NCBI GenBank assembly: GCA_964609625.1 | Contig: CAZSRS010000067.1 | Coordinates: 1-13,904 of the forward strand | Direction: 5' to 3' | Source: G963674665 sp964609625 | GTDB lineage: Bacteria > Desulfobacterota > Desulfovibrionia > Desulfovibrionales > Desulfovibrionaceae | Length of the DNA: 13,904 nucleotides | Part shown: piece after piece, positions 1 to 6,239 of the stretch | Layout of the letters: each line of letters starts with the position of its first letter | How positions within the stretch are numbered: the first letter of the stretch is position 1 | Made by a program: the position numbers and the translations under genes | The notes under the pieces: model-generated | Databases searched by the model: none | Told to the model about the DNA's origin: nothing | Seen by the model: the letters and a program-made list of their open reading frames with translations, nothing else

Positions 1-191
1 CCGGCCAGGAGATAGTTGATGAAGTCCGGGATGACGAAGGAGGCGAAGTAGATGTCCGACTCCAGCCCGGCGCCGTGGAAATAGGAGATGATCTTGTCGC
101 GCACCAGGCCCATGACCCGCGAGAGAAGAATGCTCGCGCCCATGATGGCCGCGGCGAGCCCCATCCTCTGTCTGGTGCGCAAAATGCTCAT
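1..191 (-). CDS. murJ: Lipid II flippase MurJ (MviN), N-terminal part
   Basis: This is the first 63 codons of a gene that runs off the left edge of the window. The translation starts MSILRTRQRMGLAAAI and continues with SRVMGLVRDKIISYFHGAG and then SDIYFASFVIPDFINYLLAG. That is the conserved beginning of the MurJ/MviN family: first membrane helix, the S-R-x-x-G-x-x-R-D motif, then the A-F/P-D stretch of helix 2. MurJ is an inner-membrane MOP-superfamily transporter that flips lipid II to the periplasmic face for peptidoglycan synthesis. The ATG lies at 191-189, with a modest AGGA about 8 bases upstream. It is the next gene after glnS on the same strand, but the hairpin at 221-256 separates the two, so read-through is uncertain. 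Family identity rests on the N-terminus only. Confidence 0.85.
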   Translation of the reverse strand, partial: MSILRTRQRMGLAAAIMGASILLSRVMGLVRDKIISYFHGAGLESDIYFASFVIPDFINYLLA

Positions 192-220
192 ACCGGGGTC
201 CTGGTCTGGTCAGGATGGCC

Positions 221-256
221 GGGGGGAACCCCTTTCTGGAGAAAGGGGTTTCCCCC
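221..256. terminator. Long GC-rich hairpin between glnS and murJ, possible terminator
   Basis: The arms 221-237 and 240-256 are reverse complements over 17 positions, with one G-T wobble and only two bases between them (a four-base loop if the last pair opens). It lies downstream of the glnS stop and 30 bp before the murJ start. No long T-tract follows on either strand, so it is not a textbook intrinsic terminator. A C-rich run (260-269) and a G-rich run (284-294) next to it could form a second, imperfect hairpin. Palindromes of this style recur between genes in Desulfovibrio-type genomes. That is general recollection and was not checked. Confidence 0.5.
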
Positions 257-345
257 GCACCCCCCTCCCTAAAGACTTCTGGTGGGGAAGGGGGATAAGG
301 GTGTGCGTGTATCCACGCCCTGTCGCCCGCGTCAGGTTCCCTGCC

Positions 346-2073
346 CTACCCCTGCTTCTGGGAGCGTTCGATACGCGCCCAGGTGTCGCGCAGGGTAGTG
401 GTGCGGTTGAACACCGGCTTACCGGGCGAGCCGTCCGGGTCGGCACAGAAGTAGCCCAGGCGCTCGAACTGGTAACGCTCTCCTGGTTTGGCCGCTGCCA
501 GGCTGGGCTCCAGGAAGCCGGTGACGAGGCGCAGGGATCCGGGGTTGATCACCTCGCGGAAGTGCCTGCCCTCGGGCAGGTCCAGGGGGTCTTCCACGGT
601 GAACAGCTTGTCGTAGAGCCGGACTTCGGCCCGCAGGGCGTGTCGGGCCGAGACCCAGTGCAGTGTACCCTTGACCTTGCGGCCGTCGGGCGTGCCGCCG
701 CCACGGGAGTCCGGATCATAGGTGCAGCGCAGCTCCACGATCTCGCCCTGGGCGTCCCGGACCACCTCGCGACAGGTGATGTAATAGGCGTAGCGCAGCC
801 GCACCTCGCTCCCTGGCGAGAGGCGGAAGAATTTCTTGGGCGGGTCCTCGCGGAAGTCCTCGCGTTCGATGTAAAGCTCCCTGCAGAAGGGCACGGAGCG
901 CGCGCCCATGTCTTCGTGCTCCGGGTGGTTGGGGAAGGTGAATTCTTCCTCTTGCCCCTCTGGGTAGTTCTCGATGACCACTTTCAAGGGGTTGAGCACG
1001 GCCATGACCCGGGGCGCGGTGTCGTTGAGGTGCTCGCGCACGCAGAATTCCAGCAGGGAGTAGTCCACCATGTTGTCGGCCTTGGCCACGCCGATGCGGT
1101 CGCAGAACTCGCGGATGGACTCGGGGGTGAAGCCGCGACGGCGGATGCCGCTCAAGGTGGGCATGCGCGGGTCGTCCCAGCCGCGCACGTGCCCCTCCCG
1201 TACCAGTTGGATGAGCCGGCGCTTGCTGACCACGGTATGGCTGAGGTTCAGCCGGGCGAACTCCGTCTGCTGCGGGTGGTAGACCTCGAGGGCGTCGAGC
1301 ACCCAGTCGTAGAGTTCGCGGTTGTTCTTGAACTCCAGGGTGCACAGGGAATGGGTGATGCCCTCGATGGAATCCGAAAGGCAGTGGGTGTAATCGTACA
1401 TGGGGTAGATGCACCACGTGTCGCCGGTGCGGTGGTGCGAGGCGTGACGGATGCGGTAGAGCGTGGGGTCGCGCATGACCACATTGGGGTGGGCCATGTC
1501 GATCTTGGCGCGCAGCACGTGGGCGCCGTCCGGGAACTCGCCGGCACGCATGCGGCGGAAGAGGTCCAGGTTCTCCTCCACGGAGCGCTCCCTGAAGGGG
1601 CTGTTCCGGCCGGGCTCGGTGAGGGTGCCCCTGTATTCGCGGATCTGGTCCGCGCTGAGGCTGTCCACGTAGGCCAGGCCCTTGAGGATCAAGGCCTCGG
1701 CATATTCATAAAGCTGTTCGAAATAATCCGAGGCGAAGCGGAGATTGCTCCATTCGAAGCCGAGCCAGCGCACGTCTTCCTTGATGGAGTCCACGTACTC
1801 CTGCTCTTCCTTGGTGGGATTGGTGTCGTCGAAGCGCAGGTTGCAGGTGCCGCCGTAGTCCCGCGCCACGCCGAAGTTCAGGCAGATGGATTTGGCGTGT
1901 CCGATGTGCAGGTAGCCGTTGGGCTCGGGAGGGAAGCGGGTGGCCACACGTCCGCCCCAGCGCCCGGAGGCGTTGTCCTCGTCGATGATCTGGCGGATGA
2001 AGTTGCTGGGACGCTGGTCTTTTTCCAGAGGCTCCTGGGGGGCGTTGCCCGCCGTGTGCTTGGGATCGGTCAT
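346..2073 (-). CDS. glnS: Glutamine--tRNA ligase (GlnRS)
   Basis: This cytoplasmic class Ic aminoacyl-tRNA synthetase charges tRNA-Gln with glutamine using ATP. The protein has 575 residues, close to the E. coli enzyme at about 554. Visible signatures are the ATP-binding PPEPNGYLHIGHAK stretch with HIGH at residues 56-59, LRFDDTNP at 79-86, and the KMSKS-equivalent VVSKR at 281-285. The C-terminal half is the two-barrel anticodon-binding region, ending near TTLRDTWARIERS. The N-terminus (SNFIRQIIDEDNASGRWGG) is typical of bacterial GlnRS, so the ATG at 2073 is well supported, although the ribosome site is weak (GGA about 9 bases upstream). It sits 105 bp after the HD-GYP gene and has its own likely promoter. 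A GlnRS implies that this organism can make Gln-tRNA directly; whether GatCAB is also present cannot be seen here. Confidence 0.97.
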   Translation of the reverse strand: MTDPKHTAGNAPQEPLEKDQRPSNFIRQIIDEDNASGRWGGRVATRFPPEPNGYLHIGHAKSICLNFGVARDYGGTCNLRFDDTNPTKEEQEYVDSIKEDVRWLGFEWSNLRFASDYFEQLYEYAEALILKGLAYVDSLSADQIREYRGTLTEPGRNSPFRERSVEENLDLFRRMRAGEFPDGAHVLRAKIDMAHPNVVMRDPTLYRIRHASHHRTGDTWCIYPMYDYTHCLSDSIEGITHSLCTLEFKNNRELYDWVLDALEVYHPQQTEFARLNLSHTVVSKRRLIQLVREGHVRGWDDPRMPTLSGIRRRGFTPESIREFCDRIGVAKADNMVDYSLLEFCVREHLNDTAPRVMAVLNPLKVVIENYPEGQEEEFTFPNHPEHEDMGARSVPFCRELYIEREDFREDPPKKFFRLSPGSEVRLRYAYYITCREVVRDAQGEIVELRCTYDPDSRGGGTPDGRKVKGTLHWVSARHALRAEVRLYDKLFTVEDPLDLPEGRHFREVINPGSLRLVTGFLEPSLAAAKPGERYQFERLGYFCADPDGSPGKPVFNRTTTLRDTWARIERSQKQG

Positions 2074-2120
2074 GGGAAGATGTCCACTGCGTGCGCTGAG
2101 GTTTCAGGAAGGGAATGTCC

Positions 2121-2160
2121 GGCGATTGATACGGAAAAAGCCTGTGGGCTGTCAATCGCC
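2121..2160. repeat. Inverted repeat over the glnS promoter
   Basis: GGCGATTGA at 2121-2129 and TCAATCGCC at 2152-2160 form a perfect 9-bp inverted repeat, extendable by a T-G wobble and an A-T pair. The two arms cover the -10 and -35 boxes of the proposed glnS promoter. A second stem, CGCCCC (2157-2162) with GGGGCG (2170-2175), shares bases 2157-2160 with it, so the two hairpins would exclude each other in RNA. It could be an operator, or simply a by-product of the promoter sequence. Confidence 0.4.
2126..2155 (-). promoter_or_regulatory. Probable sigma70 promoter of glnS
   Basis: On the minus strand a perfect TTGACA (-35, at 2155-2150) is followed after 18 bases by TATCAA (-10, at 2131-2126). 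This would start the transcript near 2119 and give a leader of about 45 bases before the glnS ATG. It lies wholly in the gap between the HD-GYP stop and glnS. Assignment is by consensus match and position only. Confidence 0.5.
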
Positions 2161-2178
2161 CCCACTGGCGGGGCGGAA

Positions 2179-3411
2179 TCAGGGCTGGTAAAAGGCCTGG
2201 AATCTGTCCAGGGCCTGCTGCTGTGCCGCCACGCGGACCTCGTTGGCCTCGTCGAAACGCCCCAGCAATTCCCCGACCATGCAGCTGTCCAGGGCGTTTG
2301 ATTCAACCATGCAGCGCAGCACCCCGGCCGCCTGATCCTTTTCCATGCCCGCGCGGTAGGGGCGGTCCTCGGTGATGGCGGTGAACACGTCGGCCACGGC
2401 CAGGATGCGGTCGCCCAGGCCGAGGTGGGAGCTGTTCACGCCGTATGGGTAGCCCGCGCCGTCCATGCGCTCATGGTGATTTCCGGTCCAGTTGCGCACC
2501 TGCTCCAGTCCGTCCACATCCAGGAGCACGTCGTGGCTGTAAAGGGCGTGCAGTTTGATGCGTTCAAATTCCTCCTTGCTCAGGGGCGCGGGTTTTTCCA
2601 GCAACTCCCGGGGCACGGCGAGTTTGCCCAGGTCGTGCAGGTTGCCCGCGATGGTCATCATCTTGCGTTCGGTGGACTCGAAGTCGGCGCCCGCGGCCAA
2701 CCAGTCCGCCGTGGCTGCCACACCGCTGGAGTGCGTGGCGGTGAAGCGGGAGCGGAAGTCGATGATCTGTGAGAAGAGACCGGAAAACTCGTACAGCTCG
2801 TCCAACCCCAGTTGTACGTCGGGCAGGGTCGCCGCCACTTCGTGGATGTAGACCCCAGGCTTGTCGCTTTTGGCCAGGAAATCCTTGTCATTGGACAGCT
2901 CGAGAAAGGCTTCCACGAATTCCGGCCGGAAGACATGGGGCTCGACCCGGCGTATCCGTTTCCGGATGCCGGCGATCTGCACGGCGAGGGGCGCGTTCCG
3001 GCGCACCAGCACGTCAACGCGGTCGGCCAGGTTCAGCAGATTGCTCAGCGGCTCGGCGTCGGGCAACCTATCCAGTATCCGGGCGTTGGTATGGTGATGT
3101 CTGACCAGCCGGCTCACCCGCTCGAGACGCGGCTGTCCCTTGATCAAGCGGTAGCCTGCCTCGGAGTGGAGCACACCGTCGGTCTCGAACTGCAGGGCGT
3201 CGAGTCTGCTCTTGAGGGACAATGCGCCGACATCGTGGAGCAGGCCGGCCACGAGCAGATCGAAGCGCTCGTGGGGGTCCAGGCCGAGTACGTCGCCGAG
3301 CCTGGCCGCGACATAGCCCACGCGGGTGTGATGGTTGACCACGGCCGTGCTGATCAGGTCCATGGCCTTGGACAGGCCGCTGATCATCTGGATGAGTGAT
3401 ATGTTCCGCAC
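2179..3411 (-). CDS. Tandem HD / HD-GYP phosphodiesterase
   Basis: This is a probable cyclic-di-GMP phosphodiesterase of 410 residues when started at the GTG at 3411. The N-terminal HD domain (about 20-130) has NHH at 26-28 and LLHDVG around H59-D60, but no GYP motif. The C-terminal domain is a proper HD-GYP: HDLGK with H259-D260, then HHERMDGAGYP at 312-322, then ADVFTAITEDRPYR at about 340-353. No receiver, PAS or membrane segment is present, so the protein is likely soluble and controlled by its N-terminal HD region or by partners. I chose the GTG because AGGA lies 6 bases before it and a promoter (TTGCCA-17-TATCTT) lies just upstream. The longer TTG start at 3471 (20 more residues) falls inside that -35 box and has no ribosome site. 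Enzymatic activity on c-di-GMP, rather than another cyclic dinucleotide, is inferred from the family. Confidence 0.88.
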   Translation of the reverse strand: MRNISLIQMISGLSKAMDLISTAVVNHHTRVGYVAARLGDVLGLDPHERFDLLVAGLLHDVGALSLKSRLDALQFETDGVLHSEAGYRLIKGQPRLERVSRLVRHHHTNARILDRLPDAEPLSNLLNLADRVDVLVRRNAPLAVQIAGIRKRIRRVEPHVFRPEFVEAFLELSNDKDFLAKSDKPGVYIHEVAATLPDVQLGLDELYEFSGLFSQIIDFRSRFTATHSSGVAATADWLAAGADFESTERKMMTIAGNLHDLGKLAVPRELLEKPAPLSKEEFERIKLHALYSHDVLLDVDGLEQVRNWTGNHHERMDGAGYPYGVNSSHLGLGDRILAVADVFTAITEDRPYRAGMEKDQAAGVLRCMVESNALDSCMVGELLGRFDEANEVRVAAQQQALDRFQAFYQP

Positions 3412-3442
3412 GTCGATTCCTGAGTGAGAAGGTGGTATTTTG

Positions 3443-3471
3443 AAGATACTCCTGACCAGGGCGTGTGGCAA
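3443..3471 (-). promoter_or_regulatory. Probable promoter of the HD-GYP gene
   Basis: Minus-strand TTGCCA (3471-3466), a 17-base spacer and TATCTT (3448-3443) match sigma70 consensus at 5/6 and 4/6. The start of transcription would fall near 3436, about 25 bases before the chosen GTG start, leaving room for the AGGA at 3421-3418. A TTGACA at 3478-3473 overlaps but has no -10 box at usable distance. Confidence 0.4.
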
Positions 3472-3591
3472 CTGTCAAGCGTGTGATTGTTTGGACGATG
3501 CAGTATTTTCAGAAGAATCGGCTGGAATCTCCATACATGTTGAGCAATCCGCGGTGCTCTTGACGTGTGGCCCGTATGCGGTACCAAAAAC

Positions 3592-3660
3592 ATGGTCACG
3601 GTAGAAAAACACTGGAACGGATGCGCCGCGCTCACCGACGCCATGCGCAAGGAGGAGTGA
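3592..3660 (+). CDS. Short ORF directly before hicB, possible remnant
   Basis: A 22-codon ORF starts MVTVEKHWNG and ends AMRKEE. Its TGA (3658-3660) is three bases before the hicB ATG, and the hicB ribosome site lies inside its last codons. The frame is open further upstream to 3544. There is no clear ribosome site of its own. The position is where a hicA toxin gene normally sits, but the product is far too short for HicA (about 60 residues or more) and I see no convincing HicA motif. It may be a decayed toxin remnant, a coupled leader peptide, or chance. Confidence 0.2.
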   Translation: MVTVEKHWNGCAALTDAMRKEE

Positions 3661-3663
3661 TCA

Positions 3664-4038
3664 ATGGTCGATTTTCACGGCTATCCCTTTGAATTGACGC
3701 CGTTGCCGGAAAAGGACGGCGGCGGATGGTTGATCGTCTTTCACGATTTTCCCGGTGCCGTGATGTCCGACGGCGAAACGCCCGAGGAAGCGCTGCGGAA
3801 CGGTCGCGAGGCCCTGAACGCGACCATTGCGGCCTATGAGGAGGACGGTCGGCCATTGCCGCGCCCCTTCGGCCGAGGCGGCGCCTCCGGCAAGTTCAAC
3901 CTACGCGCGCCCAAACGGTTGCACGCCATGCTGGCGCGCGCATCCGAACTGGAAGGCGTGAGCATGAATACCCTGGCCGTGGCCTTGCTGGCTGAAGGCC
4001 TGGGGCGACGTCAGATGGACGGCGGCCAGCCGAGATGA
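3664..4038 (+). CDS. hicB: HicB-family antitoxin with ribbon-helix-helix domain
   Basis: The 124-residue protein has a HicB-like partial RNase H fold at about 6-68: YPFELTPLPEKDGGGWLIVF, then DFPGAVMSDGETPEEALRN, then REALNATIAAYEEDGRPLP. A ribbon-helix-helix DNA-binding domain follows at about 75-116 (GKFNLRAPKRLHAMLARA, then LEGVSMNTLAVALLAEGLG). In the known systems HicB neutralises the HicA mRNA interferase and represses its own operon through the RHH domain. The ATG has a strong AAGGAGG (3649-3655) 8 bases upstream. No intact hicA is found on either side: upstream is only a short ORF, and downstream is the convergent TPR-methyltransferase gene 43 bp away. It may be an orphan, a solo regulator, or have a partner elsewhere. 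Confidence 0.85.
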   Translation: MVDFHGYPFELTPLPEKDGGGWLIVFHDFPGAVMSDGETPEEALRNGREALNATIAAYEEDGRPLPRPFGRGGASGKFNLRAPKRLHAMLARASELEGVSMNTLAVALLAEGLGRRQMDGGQPR

Positions 4039-4081
4039 CCATCCATACCGGCCGCATCGAGGACTGTGGGTACAATCACGG

Positions 4082-5965
4082 TCAACGACCTTCCGATCCC
4101 GCAGTCCTTTGCAGCACCGCCACCAGTCCCTCGGTGGGTTTCTTGGCCTCGCGGCGCGTGGAGACGTCATCCATGCGCAGCACTTCAAAGCGGTAACTCC
4201 CGGCCAGACTCTCCAGGTACGCGCGGTTGTGGAAGTAACGGCCCGAGTCCCCCAGTTTGAAGCCTACGCCGGTGTGGCGCTCCACAGTGAAGGCGAACCC
4301 CCCGGAGGGGCGCAGAAGCCTTGCCGCCGCGGCGAACACCGGCTCCAGGTCCCCCACGTAGACGAACACGTCGCCGGCCACGATGAGGTCGTAACGCTCC
4401 AGGCAGGCCTCCATGAAGGCGATCAGTTCCTCCTGGCGCAGAAGGTCGTAGACCTGTCGCCGGGCAGCTTTGGCCAGCATTCGGCCCGAGAGGTCCACGC
4501 CGTGCAGGCGTCGGGCAAAGGTGCGTAATACCACGCCGCAGAGCCCGGTGCCGCACCCCAGGTCCAGGATGTCCAGGCCCTGGGGGCAGGATCGCTGATG
4601 CAGCCAGTTGGAAAGCCCCTCCAGCAGGATCTCCGGACCGCGGTACTCGAGTTTGTTCACCAGGTGTTCGTCGAAGTGTCCTGAGTAGTTGTCGAAGAGC
4701 CGGCGCACGTGGGCGTCCGGCGCACGTTTAGGGGTGGCGCTCCAACCCAGTGCGGCAAGGTGCAGCACCACGCCCATGCTGTCTTCGGGGTCCATTTCCA
4801 GGCAGCGGGCGTAAGCCGCGGCGGCATCCTCCACGCGCTGCCGACGTTGCAGGATGTACGCCAGCCGAACCATGGAGCGCAGGCCACCCCCAAGGTCCAC
4901 GGCCTTGCGGGCCGAGGCTTCGGCTTGGTCCAGGAGACCATCCTTTTCCTGGATGTTGGCCATGTTACACCAAGCCTCTGCATGGAGTGGATCGAGATCC
5001 AGGGCGCGACGGAACCACTCCCTGGCATGGTCCAGCCGCCCGGCATTGAGTTCCAGCACGCCGAGATTGTTCTGTGCCATGGCGCTGCGCGGGTTGCAGG
5101 CCATGGCCTCCTTGTAGCACCTGCGCGCCTCCTCCTCCTTTCCCAGTCCCTGGAGCACGAATCCCAGGCGGAACCAACTGTCCTCGCCAGGGGTCAGTTC
5201 CAGGGCGCGGCGAGCGTGGGTTTCAGCCTCCTCGAAATCGTCCAGGCGATGCAGTGCCTTGGTCAACCCCAGATGCGCGCGGGGCATGTCTGGGTCCAGG
5301 CGCAAGGCATTGCGGAAGGCCTCCACCGCCTCCTGGTTCCGCCCAAGTTCGAGAAGCGCGGCGCCCAGGTTGCTCAGAGCCGTGGCATCCTCCGGGTGCT
5401 CATGGGTGATGCGCAGGTACAGGGGCAGGGCCTCCTGATACCGACCCAGTTCGGAAAGGACATTGGCTTGGTTGTTCAGGACGGCTGGGTCGTCGGGCAT
5501 CAGCTCGAGGGCGTGGCCATAGGCCTGGGCAGCCTCCTGCTTCTCGCCGAGCTGGACCAGACAGTTCCCCGCACCCCGCCAGGCAGTGGCGCGACCAGGA
5601 TTCTGCCTGGCCGCCTCGAGATAAAGGTCTGCTGCCCGACGCAACCGACCTTGCGCCGCGAGCACCGCTGCGAGGTTGCTTCTGGCTTCGTTGTCGGAGG
5701 GAAAACGCTCCAGGTAGGCGCTCAAGTTTTCAACAGCCGTCTCTACTTGTCCGACCTGGAACAGAGCCAGACCCAGGGGGTGGAGCAGCTCCACGGCCCG
5801 TGGCCTGGCCTCGAGTACTTCCCCATAAAGCCGCACGGCCTCGGCCGGGTTTCCGGCAGCCAGGGCTTCTCCGGCCAGTCGCACCAGCGGCTCGATCCCA
5901 CCTGTCGGCTCGAGTTTTCGTCTGCTACCCGAGGGTTTCTTCGCGCGCTTCTTTTTCGAGGACAT
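4082..5965 (-). CDS. TPR-repeat SAM-dependent methyltransferase
   Basis: This 627-residue fusion has three parts. Residues 1-20 are a lysine/arginine-rich tail. Residues about 26-400 hold around eleven 34-residue tetratricopeptide repeats (recurring A-x-x-Y/F-x-x-A-L-x-x-x-P). Residues about 417-620 are a class I methyltransferase. The latter begins RRLFDNYSGHFDEHLV and has the SAM motif ILDLGCGTG at 466-474, GVDLSGRMLAKA at 489-500, DLIVAGDVFVYVGDLEPVF at 526-544 and LRPSGGFAFTVE at 551-562. This arrangement matches the family described as predicted methyltransferase with TPR repeats (COG4976). The substrate is unknown, and TPRs suggest a protein target or complex. The ATG at 5965 has AGGGGG 4 bases upstream. 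It converges with hicB and diverges from the chemoreceptor gene. No frameshift or missing SAM motif is seen. Confidence 0.9.
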   Translation of the reverse strand: MSSKKKRAKKPSGSRRKLEPTGGIEPLVRLAGEALAAGNPAEAVRLYGEVLEARPRAVELLHPLGLALFQVGQVETAVENLSAYLERFPSDNEARSNLAAVLAAQGRLRRAADLYLEAARQNPGRATAWRGAGNCLVQLGEKQEAAQAYGHALELMPDDPAVLNNQANVLSELGRYQEALPLYLRITHEHPEDATALSNLGAALLELGRNQEAVEAFRNALRLDPDMPRAHLGLTKALHRLDDFEEAETHARRALELTPGEDSWFRLGFVLQGLGKEEEARRCYKEAMACNPRSAMAQNNLGVLELNAGRLDHAREWFRRALDLDPLHAEAWCNMANIQEKDGLLDQAEASARKAVDLGGGLRSMVRLAYILQRRQRVEDAAAAYARCLEMDPEDSMGVVLHLAALGWSATPKRAPDAHVRRLFDNYSGHFDEHLVNKLEYRGPEILLEGLSNWLHQRSCPQGLDILDLGCGTGLCGVVLRTFARRLHGVDLSGRMLAKAARRQVYDLLRQEELIAFMEACLERYDLIVAGDVFVYVGDLEPVFAAAARLLRPSGGFAFTVERHTGVGFKLGDSGRYFHNRAYLESLAGSYRFEVLRMDDVSTRREAKKPTEGLVAVLQRTAGSEGR

Positions 5966-6148
5966 GGCGCCCCCTTGGTCTGCGTTTGAGTATTCCCTGC
6001 ATTTTTCATGAAATCATCTCCGAGGCAAGAAATTTCCCGCTTTGTCGATACAGGAATGGTCTTGATCAGAAAATTCACAAGCAACCGAGCATACTCCTTG
6101 CGAAAACGTTACGAAAAGCGGACGAGCATGTGAAATATGGAGCACGAC

Positions 6149-6177
6149 TTGTAGAAACGACATGTTTCATCTAGAAA
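6149..6177 (+). promoter_or_regulatory. Candidate promoter of the chemoreceptor gene
   Basis: TTGTAG (6149-6154), a 17-base spacer and TAGAAA (6172-6177) form a weak sigma70-like promoter, with each box near 4/6. It lies about 60 bases before the ATG at 6240. I found no convincing sigma28 (flagellar) or sigma54 element. A TTGACA at 6202-6207 lacks a good -10 and would start too close to the gene. Confidence 0.25.
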
Positions 6178-6178
6178 C
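6154..6178. repeat. Phased GAAAC/GTTTC arms upstream of the chemoreceptor
   Basis: Three 5-base arms in alternating orientation occur at exact 10-bp steps: GAAAC (6154-6158), GTTTC (6164-6168) and GAAAC (6174-6178). The outer two are part of a 7-base direct repeat TAGAAAC (6152-6158 and 6172-6178) spaced 20 bp apart. The 10-bp phasing puts all arms on one face of the helix, as expected for a dimeric or oligomeric DNA-binding protein. The regulator is unknown. Confidence 0.4.
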
Positions 6179-6179
6179 A

Positions 6180-6195
6180 GTGACAATAATGTTAC
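6180..6195. repeat. GTGACA-ATAA-TGTTAC near-palindrome
   Basis: A 16-bp inverted repeat with one mismatch (GTGACA 6180-6185 against TGTTAC 6190-6195) lies 45 bp before the chemoreceptor start, directly after the phased GAAAC arms. It could be an operator. I cannot assign a regulator. Confidence 0.3.
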
Positions 6196-6239
6196 CAACC
6201 TTTGACATTCCGTACCCACCCCATGAAAAGAGGTGTACT

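Noticed and set aside
2133..2151. Minus-strand AGCC-CACA-GGCT followed by five T, possible terminator after the HD-GYP gene
   Set aside because: The stem is only four base pairs and it falls inside the better-supported glnS promoter spacer.
88..2301. A 737-codon plus-strand open frame antisense to glnS
   Set aside because: It has no recognisable motif and lies opposite a certain glnS gene. Long antisense frames are expected from GC-rich third-position bias.
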